From assembly GCF_003298505.1 (NCBI RefSeq), contig NZ_QNGB01000007.1:1-64000 (forward strand): a stretch of DNA of 64,000 nt. The letters are read 5' to 3'. Positions within the stretch are counted from its first letter, which is position 1. Each line of letters opens with the position of its first letter. Positions 1 through 7,848 of the stretch are shown in pieces. The notes beneath the pieces are model-generated. The model saw only the letters and a program-made list of their open reading frames with translations, searched no databases and had not been told where the DNA came from. The DNA is from Roseovarius sp. TE539 (lineage in GTDB: Bacteria > Pseudomonadota > Alphaproteobacteria > Rhodobacterales > Rhodobacteraceae). Both the position numbers and the translations under genes were made by a program.

Positions 1-226
1 ACCAAAGGTTCGATGATCGCCCACTGCCTGTCTGTCAAAGTCCGTCTGCTCAAGATCGCCTCCCGTTTTTGATCTTGAATCAAACGAGAACCGATTTGGG
101 AATCCCCTAAATGCAGACGCCGCCTAGCCCCCGTTGCCGTTAGCGTTGCGGCAGCGCTGCATCATCCGCACCGGTTGGGGCTGGTGCCGGTGCAGCCGCG
201 CCGCCATCGGACGCACGGCCTTTCCC
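1..226. other. Left-edge noncoding stretch with a small inverted repeat
   Basis: I see no convincing gene here. Reading frames that cross this stretch on the + strand run antisense to the alcohol dehydrogenase gene and have no family-like character. The only structure is an 8-bp perfect inverted repeat, TCAAGATC (50-57) and GATCTTGA (71-78), separated by 13 bases. It could be an operator or a weak hairpin belonging to a gene left of the window. Confidence 0.4.
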
Positions 227-262
227 GCCCCGTCTACATCGCGGCCCCGTCTACATCGCGGC
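227..262. repeat. 17-bp tandem duplication over the 3' end of the alcohol dehydrogenase gene
   Basis: The unit CCCGTCTACATCGCGGC occurs twice in direct tandem. The matching stretch covers 227-245 against 244-262, a period of 17. The copy at 244-262 contains the last codons and stop of the dehydrogenase gene on the - strand; the other copy lies just past the stop and is untranslated. The coding frame is unaffected because translation ends in the first copy met. It looks like a replication-slippage duplication. Confidence 0.85.
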
Positions 263-1396
263 ATTGAAAAGCGCGGTGAGATTCTCCTCAGTCAGCGTGA
301 CAGGGTTGCCGCCGCAGGACGGGTCCTTGATCGCCCCCTTGACGAGTGCGGGGACAGCATCCGAGGTCACGCCGAGCGCGGCAAGGCCGCGGGGCACGCC
401 GAGGCTCTGGTTGAACCGGTCCACGAAGCTGCGGAAACCTGCGAAACCGCCTTCGAGTCCCAGGTAACCGGCAGCCCGATCAAACCGCGCACTGATCTCC
501 GGCGCGTTGAGGTCAAGCACCGCCGGCATGCACACGGCATTCGTGGTGCCGTGATGGGTATTGAAATGCGCGCCAACGGGATGGCTCATGGCGTGGATGG
601 CACCCAGTCCCTTCTGGAACGCGGTGGACCCCATCGCCGCCGCGCTCATCATGTGGGCACGCGCCTCGATATCGGTGCCATCCTTGAAGGCGCGGGGAAG
701 GTTCTCGATCACCAGCCGCATCCCTTCGAGGGCGATCCCCGCGCTCATCGGATGGTAATGCGGGCTCGAGAACGCCTCGACGCAATGCGCGAAGGCGTCC
801 AGCCCGGTGCCCGCGGTGATCGCAGGCGGCATTCCGACTGTCAGGTCGGGATCGCATATCACCGCGGCAGGAAGCATTTTCGGATGAAAGATGATCTTTT
901 TCTCGTGGGTTTGCGAATTCGTCAGCACCCCGGCACGCCCGACCTCGGACCCGGTCCCGGCGGTCGTGGGCACGGCCACGATCGGTGCGATGACGGACGC
1001 GTCGGCGCGGGTCCACCAGTCTCCGACATCCTCGAAATCCCAGACCGGCCGGGTCTGTCGGGCCATGAAGGCCACGCATTTGCCAAGGTCGAGGCCCGAG
1101 CCGCCGCCGAAGGCGATCACCCCGTCATGCCCGCCGGAGTTATAGGCGTCCACGCCGGCGGCAAGGTTGATTTCGTCGGGGTTGGGATCGACATCGGCAA
1201 ACATGGCCGCCTCCAGCCCCGCCTTGCGCAGTACCCCGAGCGCAGTCTCAGTGACCGCAAGCGCGGCCAACCCCCGGTCGGTGATCAGTAGCGGGCGGGT
1301 CATGCCGGCACCGGCGCAGGCATCCGGGAGTTCCGCGATCCGGCCAGAGCCGAAGCGGATGGCGGTGGGGTAGGACCAGTTTGCGGCGAGAGTCAT
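251..1396 (-). CDS. Iron-containing alcohol dehydrogenase family protein
   Basis: This 381-residue protein is of normal length for the group III iron-dependent alcohol dehydrogenases, cytosolic NAD(P)-linked enzymes that interconvert alcohols and aldehydes or ketones. The N-terminal half holds the nucleotide-binding signature FGGGSGLDLGK (residues 96-106). The C-terminal half carries the expected metal ligands: Asp200 and His204 in TGLDAFAHCVEA, His268 in AIHAMSHPVG, and His282 in NTHHG. It is the last gene of a leftward operon, 61 bp after the glutamine-synthetase-like gene. In that context it probably oxidises an alcohol group of an imported or glutamylated substrate, but the substrate is not evident. 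The stop codon lies inside a 17-bp tandem duplication. Confidence 0.9.
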   Translation of the reverse strand: MTLAANWSYPTAIRFGSGRIAELPDACAGAGMTRPLLITDRGLAALAVTETALGVLRKAGLEAAMFADVDPNPDEINLAAGVDAYNSGGHDGVIAFGGGSGLDLGKCVAFMARQTRPVWDFEDVGDWWTRADASVIAPIVAVPTTAGTGSEVGRAGVLTNSQTHEKKIIFHPKMLPAAVICDPDLTVGMPPAITAGTGLDAFAHCVEAFSSPHYHPMSAGIALEGMRLVIENLPRAFKDGTDIEARAHMMSAAAMGSTAFQKGLGAIHAMSHPVGAHFNTHHGTTNAVCMPAVLDLNAPEISARFDRAAGYLGLEGGFAGFRSFVDRFNQSLGVPRGLAALGVTSDAVPALVKGAIKDPSCGGNPVTLTEENLTALFNAAM

Positions 1397-1457
1397 TGGA
1401 ATCCTTCTCGTGTGTCGGGCTGTTTGCGAAATGGGTCATGTTTGCTTTCGGCGGCGG

Positions 1458-2819
1458 TCAGGCCCGCTCAAAACCGCGCTGAAGCTCGTATCCGGTGACG
1501 ACGCGGTCGAAATCCTCCTGTTCGATTTCCGCCGCACGCGAGTAATGATCCACGACGTCGTTCCCAAGCGCCGCGCGCAGCATCGCCGAGTTGCGGAACG
1601 TCTCGGTTGCCGCGCGCAAGGTGTGTGGTACGTCGGGAACGTCTTCCATCCCGTAGACATCGCCTTTTGCAGGCTCCGGCAGATCCAGCTCCTCGTCGAT
1701 CCCGGCAAGACCGGCGGCCAATTGCGCCGCGCAGGCCAGGTAGGGGTTCATGTCCGAGCCCGGAATGCGGCACTCGATGCGCACACCCTTGCTGTCCTCG
1801 CCCACGAGGCGGAAACCGGCGGTTCGGTTGTCGATGGACCAGGCCGCCTTGGTTGGCGCGAATGTGCCGGGCACGAAACGCTTGTAGCTGTTGATATAAG
1901 GAGCCATCAGCAACATGCAGTCAGGCGCGTATTTCAAGAGCCCGGCGACATACCGGCGCATTGTCCGCGACATGCCATGCGCGCCGTCCGCGTCATGGAA
2001 TGCATTTTCACCATCCCCGAACAGCGACTGGTGGATATGCGCGGCGCTGCCCACCCGGTCGGTATGCCATTTCGGCAGGAATGTGGCGGCATGGCCCTTC
2101 TGGGCCGCGATCTCCTTGACCGCATGTTTTGCGAGAGTATGGCGGTCGCAGGCAGCGAGCGCATCTCCGAAACGGATGTTCAGCTCCTCCTGCCCGGTCT
2201 CGGCCTCGCCCTTGGTGTTTTCCACCGGGATGCCCATCTCGAAAAGCGCGTTTCGGACCGGTCGGAGCACATGCTCGTCACGCGTGGACAGCTGGATCGA
2301 ATAGTCCTGGTTGTATTTCACCAGCGGCTCCAGGTCGCGGTATCCTTCGGCGCGGATCTCGTCATAGGATCGCTGGAAGATGAAGAATTCCAGTTCCGTT
2401 GCCATCATCGGCACCAGGCCCTTGGCGCCAGCGCGTTGCATCTGGGCCTTGAGGATCTGTCGGGGAGCGTGGGCAACCGGCGCGCGGTGATGATGATCAA
2501 GGAAATCACACAGCACCAGTGCGGTGCCCTCAAGCCACGGCACCGGGCACAGCGTCTCCGGATCCGGTTTCAACACGTAATCGCCATATCCCGCGGCCCA
2601 GCTTGTCGCGGCATATCCGGCGGGCGTGTCCATCTCGAGGTCGGTGGCCAGCAGGTAATTGCAGCAATGGGTTTCCTCGATCCCGCTTTCGAGGAAATTC
2701 GCCACGTGAAACCGTTTGCCGACAAGGCGTCCCTGCATGTCCACGGCGCAGGCCAGGACCGTGTCGATCTCGCCGCTCGCGGCCTTTTTCTTCAGCGTGT
2801 CCAGGGGGAGGGCTGTCAT
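1458..2819 (-). CDS. Glutamine synthetase-family ligase, possibly gamma-glutamyl amine ligase
   Basis: At 453 residues this belongs to the glutamine synthetase superfamily, which makes amide bonds between the gamma-carboxyl of glutamate and ammonia or an amine, using ATP. Family landmarks are visible: the metal-binding ELEFFIF strand (around residues 142-148), NIRFGDALAACDRH, the AAHIHQSL segment, and the substrate/ATP region NRTAGFRLVGEDSKGVRIECR. The sequence resembles the PuuA/GlnT-like branch more than housekeeping GlnA, and it lacks the GlnA adenylylation-tail context. It lies 74 bp after a TRAP binding-protein gene and before an alcohol dehydrogenase gene, which suggests catabolic gamma-glutamylation of an imported amine. 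The start has GGAG nine bases upstream. The amine substrate is unknown. Confidence 0.85.
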   Translation of the reverse strand: MTALPLDTLKKKAASGEIDTVLACAVDMQGRLVGKRFHVANFLESGIEETHCCNYLLATDLEMDTPAGYAATSWAAGYGDYVLKPDPETLCPVPWLEGTALVLCDFLDHHHRAPVAHAPRQILKAQMQRAGAKGLVPMMATELEFFIFQRSYDEIRAEGYRDLEPLVKYNQDYSIQLSTRDEHVLRPVRNALFEMGIPVENTKGEAETGQEELNIRFGDALAACDRHTLAKHAVKEIAAQKGHAATFLPKWHTDRVGSAAHIHQSLFGDGENAFHDADGAHGMSRTMRRYVAGLLKYAPDCMLLMAPYINSYKRFVPGTFAPTKAAWSIDNRTAGFRLVGEDSKGVRIECRIPGSDMNPYLACAAQLAAGLAGIDEELDLPEPAKGDVYGMEDVPDVPHTLRAATETFRNSAMLRAALGNDVVDHYSRAAEIEQEDFDRVVTGYELQRGFERA

Positions 2820-2893
2820 GATTCAATCGCTCCGTTCAGGCTTTGGAAGGGAGGGGGCGCCAACGGCCCCCCCCGGTCCGGCAGGTGCCGCAC

Positions 2894-3931
2894 TCAGCCG
2901 TAGCGGTAGGGCCGGCCGGCCTCCCGCATGACCTCGTTGTATTCCTTGATCTTGCTGACCACCTTCTGGCGCACCGGGCTTTCGCCGGCGATCTCGTCCC
3001 AGAAATCCTTGGCGGCGGCCTCGACCTGTTCCCATTCCTCGTCGGGAATCGTGGTGAGCTGCATCTTGTCGCCACCGACGCGCAAAGCGGCCTCGCCACC
3101 CCAGTACCACCATTGCCGGTAGTAATGCGAGCTGTCGAAAGTCACCTTCAGCAACTCCTTGAGGTTGTCGGGCAACTCTTCCCAACGTTCCATGTTGGCA
3201 AAGAAATGCCCGATCCAGGCCCCCGAGATGTTGTTGGTCAGGAAGTAATTGGTCACATCCGCCCACCCGACGGTGTAATCCTCGGTGATGCCGGACCAGG
3301 CGATACCGTCGAGTTCACCGGTTTGCACAGCGACCTCGATGTCCTCCCACGGCAGGGTCACGGGCACGACGCCGAACTGGCTTAGGAATCGGCCCGCGGT
3401 GGGGAAGGTGAACACGCGCTTGCCTTCCAGATCCGCGAGGCTGCGGACCGGATCCTTGGTTGCGAAGTGGCACGGATCCCACGAACCGGCCGAGATATGC
3501 TTGACGCCGACCTTGGCGTATTCCTCCTTCCAGATATCATCGAGCCCGTACTGGTTGAACAGCACCGGCACATCGAGCGAGTAGCGCAGCGCGAACGGGA
3601 AGTAGCCGCCGAAAACGCGCACATCGGTGGGCGAGGCCATCGAGTCGTCATCGGACTGTACCGCGTCGATCGTCCCGCGCTGCATGGCGCGGAACAGCTC
3701 GCCCGTCGGTACGAGCTGGTCTGCGAAGTACAGTTCGATCTGCATCTGGTCGCCGGCGATCCTGTTGAAACTGTCAATCGCCGGCTTGATCACGTGCTCT
3801 GCCAGCGCCGCCCCGGCATAGGTCTGCAACCGCCAGGTGATGGTGGATTGCGCGACGGCGGGCGCAGCGAGCGGCGCGGCGACGGCGCCGGCGCCTGCGG
3901 TCTTGAGGAACTTGCGTCTTGTCGTTGTCAT
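2894..3931 (-). CDS. TRAP transporter substrate-binding protein (DctP-type)
   Basis: This 345-residue periplasmic solute receptor of a TRAP transporter opens with a twin-arginine signal (RRKFLKTAGAGAVAAPLAAP, cleavage near APAVAQS), typical of Rhodobacterales binding proteins. The mature part has DctP features: the ADQLVPTGELFRAM region, DLEGKRVFTFPTAGRF, and the GELDGIAWSG segment that normally lines the ligand site. Similarity by eye is to the receptors that pair with larger small-permease subunits, annotated loosely as mannitol/chloroaromatic type. It follows the dctM gene by 48 bp in the same operon. The ligand cannot be read from the sequence; neighbouring amine-related enzymes hint at a nitrogen compound. 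Confidence 0.92.
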   Translation of the reverse strand: MTTTRRKFLKTAGAGAVAAPLAAPAVAQSTITWRLQTYAGAALAEHVIKPAIDSFNRIAGDQMQIELYFADQLVPTGELFRAMQRGTIDAVQSDDDSMASPTDVRVFGGYFPFALRYSLDVPVLFNQYGLDDIWKEEYAKVGVKHISAGSWDPCHFATKDPVRSLADLEGKRVFTFPTAGRFLSQFGVVPVTLPWEDIEVAVQTGELDGIAWSGITEDYTVGWADVTNYFLTNNISGAWIGHFFANMERWEELPDNLKELLKVTFDSSHYYRQWWYWGGEAALRVGGDKMQLTTIPDEEWEQVEAAAKDFWDEIAGESPVRQKVVSKIKEYNEVMREAGRPYRYG

Positions 3932-3979
3932 AGTCTTTCTCCTTGTTGTGGTTTCGGCCCCCGGTCGGGGCTCTTCTGG

Positions 3980-5302
3980 TTATTTTCCGTAAATCTGGTC
4001 GGGCAGCCAAAGCGCGATCTGCGGAAAGATCATCACCAGCGAAAGCGCCACCAGCATGACGCCCACGAAAGGGGTGATCGAACGGTAGATGTCCCGCAGC
4101 CCGATCTCGGGCGGGGCCATGGCGCGCATCAGGAAAAGGTTGTAGCCGAAAGGCGGTGTCATGTAGGCGATCTGTGTGGTGATCGTGTAAAGCACGCCAT
4201 ACCAGATCAGGTCGAAGCCGAGCGCCCCGACCAGCGGCACGTAAAGCGGCGCCACGATGACCAGCATCGCGGTGTCATCCAGAAACGTGCCCATGAGCAC
4301 GAAACTGAGCTGCATCAGGATCAGGATCATCCAAGGGCTGAGATTGAGCTTTTCGGTAAAGAGCCCCTCTATCGCGTTCACCGCTCCCAGCCCGTCGAAG
4401 ATCGCGCCGAAGCCGAGCGCCGCCAGGATGATCCACATGAACATGCACGACACGGCCAGTGTGCTGCGCACCGAGGTTTCGAACACCTCGCGCGTCATCC
4501 GCCGCTTGAGCACGGCGGCCAGGAATGCCGCGATCGCGCCGATGGCAGAGCTTTCCACCAGCGACGTCCAGCCCTTGACGAAAGGCACCATCATGACCGC
4601 GAAGATGACAAGCGGCAGCACCCCCGCGCGCAGAAGGCGCAGCTTCTCCGTCATCGGCACATTGCGCTCGTCTTCGGGAAGGACGGGGCCCAGATGCGGT
4701 TGAATCCGGCAGCGCAACCAGATGTACAGGATGAAGAGTGTCGCCATCAAAAACCCCGGAATCACGCCCGCAAGCCAGAGTTGGCCCACCGGTTGCCGCG
4801 CGATCATCGCATAAAGGACCAGCACCACCGAGGGCGGCACGAGAATACCGAGGGACGACCCGGCCTGCACGACGCCGGTGACCATTATCTTGTCGTAGCC
4901 GCGCCGCAGCAATTCCGGCAGGGCGATGGTCGCGCCGATGGCCATGCCTGCGACACTCAGCCCGTTCATCGCGGAAATCAGCACCATCAATCCGATCGTG
5001 CCGATGGCCAGACCGCCCCGTACCGGCCCCATCCAGACATGGAACATGCGATAAAGGTCGTCGGCGATGCGGCTCTCGGACAGGACATAGCCCATGAAAA
5101 TGAACATCGGCAGCGTCAGCAAGGGATACCATTTCATCAGTTTCATCGCCGCCGAGAACGGGATTTCCACACCTCCCGTACCCCACAGGAGCACCCCGGC
5201 GAGTGCCCCCACGAAGCCGATGGCGCCAAAGACGCGCTGCCCGGTCATCAACATCAGCATCATGCCGGCGAACATGATCAGCGCGATCATTTCATGCGAC
5301 AT
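3980..5302 (-). CDS. TRAP transporter large permease (DctM-type)
   Basis: This 440-residue integral membrane protein is the large (12 or so transmembrane helix) subunit of a TRAP transporter, which drives sodium-coupled import of a solute delivered by the periplasmic receptor. Hydrophobic helices run throughout, with DctM signatures such as GRVFGAIGF-like start, PMFIFMGYVLSES, the MNGLSVAGMAIGATIALPELLRRGYD region, and a C-terminal TPPFGYNLFLMR motif. Its start overlaps the end of the small permease gene by 11 bp, which implies translational coupling. It is followed by the receptor gene. Length and helix pattern look complete. Confidence 0.94.
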   Translation of the reverse strand: MSHEMIALIMFAGMMLMLMTGQRVFGAIGFVGALAGVLLWGTGGVEIPFSAAMKLMKWYPLLTLPMFIFMGYVLSESRIADDLYRMFHVWMGPVRGGLAIGTIGLMVLISAMNGLSVAGMAIGATIALPELLRRGYDKIMVTGVVQAGSSLGILVPPSVVLVLYAMIARQPVGQLWLAGVIPGFLMATLFILYIWLRCRIQPHLGPVLPEDERNVPMTEKLRLLRAGVLPLVIFAVMMVPFVKGWTSLVESSAIGAIAAFLAAVLKRRMTREVFETSVRSTLAVSCMFMWIILAALGFGAIFDGLGAVNAIEGLFTEKLNLSPWMILILMQLSFVLMGTFLDDTAMLVIVAPLYVPLVGALGFDLIWYGVLYTITTQIAYMTPPFGYNLFLMRAMAPPEIGLRDIYRSITPFVGVMLVALSLVMIFPQIALWLPDQIYGK

Positions 5303-5900
5303 CGGGTTCGCCCCCGCTCAGCCGTTCTAGATCACGGAAGAATTCGGCGATGCATTGCAGGATCATCAGCAGCACGCCGACACAGAGCACGACCTTGATC
5401 GGCCAGATCTGCGGTCGCCAGGCGGTCGGGCTGCGTTCCAGAAATCCGATCTTCTCGCGTGCGCCGCTGAGGCCATCGGTCAGGAAGGTCGCGAACAGGT
5501 CGCCGAAGAAAACGAAGGGGTCGGTTCCGAAATAACCCAGCGAATACGCGGTCGAACTTACCGCGCCCAGGAACAGTATCACCAGGTAATAGAGCAGGAA
5601 AAAGATCGTGACGGCGTCGACCCACGCCTTGGTCCGCGGTGACCAGTCGCCATAGAACAGGTCCATCCTTACATTCGATCCCAGCTGAATCGAATAGGGC
5701 CCTCCCAGGACATAATAGGCCACCATGACGAATTGCGCGGTTTCCAGGGTCCATGCGGCAGGCGTCAGGAACGTCTTGGAGAACGAGGACCACAACAGCA
5801 CGCCCATCAGAACGAACACAAGGTACATCGTCATTCGCCCGAGCCAGCGGTTCATCCCGTCGATGGCACGGATGTAACGTTTCATCGCCCTATGCATCAT
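5292..5900 (-). CDS. TRAP transporter small permease (DctQ-type)
   Basis: This about 202-residue protein has four predicted membrane helices, the usual small subunit of a TRAP transporter. The GGPYSIQLGSNVRMDLFYGDW segment is characteristic of DctQ proteins. The gene overlaps the preceding amidohydrolase gene by 11 bp and the following dctM gene by 11 bp, so the three are probably co-translated. Two ATG codons at the extreme 5' end (5900, 5897) and a third at 5885 (MKRYIRAIDG) are possible starts. The last matches the usual N-terminus of relatives, but its AGGG sits only two bases away. The long loop between helices 3 and 4 fits the larger mannitol-type DctQ subgroup. Confidence 0.9.
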   Translation of the reverse strand: MMHRAMKRYIRAIDGMNRWLGRMTMYLVFVLMGVLLWSSFSKTFLTPAAWTLETAQFVMVAYYVLGGPYSIQLGSNVRMDLFYGDWSPRTKAWVDAVTIFFLLYYLVILFLGAVSSTAYSLGYFGTDPFVFFGDLFATFLTDGLSGAREKIGFLERSPTAWRPQIWPIKVVLCVGVLLMILQCIAEFFRDLERLSGGEPDVA

Positions 5901-6663
5901 GCGTCACCACGAGCTTCAACTCGGCCAGGGCCGGGCACAGCAGGTCAAGCAGTTCCCGGGCGGTTCCGTCCTGATCGGCGGGGGTTGCGATCAGGTCGTT
6001 GCGCAGTTCGATCATCACGTTCGGCAAGCCGCCCGCGACTCCGTGCAGGCGCAGCGTGTGGGTCACGCCGTCTGCGGGACCGTAAGGTGCGTTGCGCTCG
6101 ATCCGGCGCCCTGAAATGTCCGCGCTCCGCGCCAGTATCGCATCGGCGAGTCGGGTATCATCGTCGTGAAGGATCCCGACTTCCACGTCACGGGGCTGGC
6201 CCAGCCAGGTTGGGGTGAAACTGTGAATGGTAACCAGGGCAAAGCGGTGCCCGGCCTTGCGGCGTCGATCCAGAAGGTTGGTCAGCGCCCGGGCGAAAGG
6301 GTCATAGACCTGCCGTACCCGCGCGGCGCGCGCGGTGGCGTCCAGCCCGACATTGCCCGGCACCTCGATGAATTCGGTTCTTTCCGGCATGGCGTCCGGT
6401 GCGCCGGGCGGGCGATTGCAATCATGCACCAGACGCGAGATCCGCCCCGAGATCATCGGCGCATCCAGTGCCATTGCCATGCGCCGCGCCACCGCCTCGG
6501 CGCCTGGATCCCACGCGGCATGGCTCTGTCTTGCGTCCTCGCTCAGCCCGAGCCCGTGATACTCTGCCGGAATGTGATTCGAAGCATGTTCACATACGAT
6601 GACCGCCGGGCCGGTGCCGCCGGCGCTCAGGATTTCAAAGGCGTCATCGTCATTTCCGGCCAT
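5890..6663 (-). CDS. N-formylglutamate amidohydrolase family protein
   Basis: This roughly 257-residue protein of the N-formylglutamate amidohydrolase (HutG2-like) family consists of zinc enzymes that cleave an amide on the amino group of glutamate or related compounds. Diagnostic pieces are VIVCEHASNHIP near the N-terminus, HAAWDPGAEAVARR, LVHDCNRPPGAPDAMPE, VTIHSFTPTW and a C-terminal NVMIELRNDL. I chose the ATG at 6663 because it precedes the conserved domain and has a purine-rich GGGGGCAAGG just upstream; extending further would cross the divergent operator. It is the first gene of the leftward operon and overlaps dctQ. No histidine-degradation genes are nearby, so its substrate may be another glutamyl or formyl amide. 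Confidence 0.85.
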   Translation of the reverse strand: MAGNDDDAFEILSAGGTGPAVIVCEHASNHIPAEYHGLGLSEDARQSHAAWDPGAEAVARRMAMALDAPMISGRISRLVHDCNRPPGAPDAMPERTEFIEVPGNVGLDATARAARVRQVYDPFARALTNLLDRRRKAGHRFALVTIHSFTPTWLGQPRDVEVGILHDDDTRLADAILARSADISGRRIERNAPYGPADGVTHTLRLHGVAGGLPNVMIELRNDLIATPADQDGTARELLDLLCPALAELKLVVTHDA

Positions 6664-6672
6664 CCTTGCCCC

Positions 6673-6730
6673 CGTTTCTGGAAAAAGCTTTCCACGTGAT
6701 ACGTTTTGCGTCAATATTTTTCCAGAAACG
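6673..6730. promoter_or_regulatory. Perfect 14-bp inverted repeat, likely operator for the divergent RpiR regulator
   Basis: CGTTTCTGGAAAAA (6673-6686) and TTTTTCCAGAAACG (6717-6730) are perfect inverted copies separated by 30 bp, 44 bp centre to centre (close to four helical turns). A nested AAAGCTTT palindrome (6684-6691) creates a second GGAAA/TTTCC pair at 6680-6693. The element lies between the start codons of the leftward amidohydrolase/TRAP operon (6663) and the rightward rpiR-type gene (6803). It is also AT-rich against its surroundings. This is the arrangement expected for a regulator that controls both arms and can bridge two half-sites. Confidence 0.7.
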
Positions 6731-6802
6731 CGGCGGAAGAAATCCGTTTCGGCAGGCCGCACCGCAAATTCCGTCTGTGACACCATCGCAAGAGGTCCGC
6801 CC

Positions 6803-7717
6803 GTGACCGACGATCCCCCCACCGACCCGCACGTCGCTTCACCAGGCCCGATGGCCGCCGTCACACCGACGGTACGCCAATTGTTGCGCAGCCATTACCG
6901 GGAGTTGACACTGTCCGAGCGCAAATTCGCCAACGCACTGGTGCAGGATTATCCCAATGCCGGGCTCGCCTCGATCACCGCAGCGGCCGAGAGGGCGGGC
7001 GTTTCGGCACCGGTGGTGGCGCGGATGGTGCAGAAACTGGGCTTCAAGGGGTATCCGCAATTCCACCAGGCACTCCTGCAAGAGCTTCAGGCCAAGGTTT
7101 CGGGGCCGACGGAGCGCCGCGCCGTATGGGCCACGGAAGCGCCGGAGTCGCATATGCTGAACCGGTTTGCAGGCGCGGTGACGCAGAACCTTACCCAGAC
7201 CTTTGCCAATGTCGACACCGCGCAGTTCGATGCGGCCGCGCGGCTGCTGGCAAGTGATGCCGGAATCTACATCGTCGGAGGCCGGATCACGCGGTCGCTT
7301 GCCGAATATGCCTTTACCCATTTCCAGGCCATCCGCGAAGGCGTCACCCACTTGACCTCGTCTCCGGCCACTTGGCCGCATTACGTGCTGGACATGGAAG
7401 AAGGCGATGCGCTGCTGATCTTCGACATGCGGCGATACGAGGAGAATCTCCTGCGCCTGGCCGAAATCGCGTCGGAGAGGCGGGTGCGGGTGATCCTGGT
7501 GACGGACCAGTGGGCAAGCCCGGTCGCGGGGCTGGCCGAGGCGACGTTTCATTGCTGGGGTGAAATCCCGTCGGCGTGGGATTCCAACATCGCCACGTTG
7601 TCGCTGGTCGAGGCACTCATCGCCGCCACCCAGGAGGAACGCTGGCCCGAAGCGCGCGAGCGTTTCGAACAACTCGACAGCCTTTTCGAAATGACGCGCC
7701 TCTTTCGACGACCGTGA
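6803..7717 (+). CDS. RpiR-family transcriptional regulator (HTH plus SIS domain)
   Basis: The encoded protein of about 304 residues has an N-terminal RpiR helix-turn-helix (LTLSERKFANALVQDYP, then SITAAAERAGVSAPVVARMV, residues about 40-85) and a C-terminal SIS sugar-phosphate-isomerase-like sensor domain (GIYIVGGRITRSLAEYAF and DALLIFDMRRYEENLLRLAE). It probably senses a phosphorylated or other small metabolite and acts as a repressor or activator. I chose the GTG at 6803 because AGAGG lies seven bases upstream; an ATG at 6851 is an alternative. It is divergent from the TRAP operon and 131 bp upstream of an ABC importer operon, so it probably governs both. Confidence 0.88.
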   Translation: MTDDPPTDPHVASPGPMAAVTPTVRQLLRSHYRELTLSERKFANALVQDYPNAGLASITAAAERAGVSAPVVARMVQKLGFKGYPQFHQALLQELQAKVSGPTERRAVWATEAPESHMLNRFAGAVTQNLTQTFANVDTAQFDAAARLLASDAGIYIVGGRITRSLAEYAFTHFQAIREGVTHLTSSPATWPHYVLDMEEGDALLIFDMRRYEENLLRLAEIASERRVRVILVTDQWASPVAGLAEATFHCWGEIPSAWDSNIATLSLVEALIAATQEERWPEARERFEQLDSLFEMTRLFRRP

Positions 7718-7848
7718 AAGATCGTTCAAGGGACACTGAAATGGAGACCGCGAAAGGAGAACTTGCTTTTCATCAAACCGTCACTGATCCTGCGCTAACA
7801 CGCGAAAACGAACAAAACCGATCATGCTGCAACAATCAGGGAAAACAA

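Noticed and set aside
8-30. GGTTCGATGATC near the left edge as the T-arm of a tRNA
   Set aside because: No matching acceptor stem or T-stem pairing can be drawn, and no CCA-like end follows.
3467-5398. A 643-codon open frame on the + strand, rich in His, Asp and Arg
   Set aside because: It is antisense to the TRAP dctM and dctP genes, has the biased composition of GC-rich antisense frames and shows no domain.
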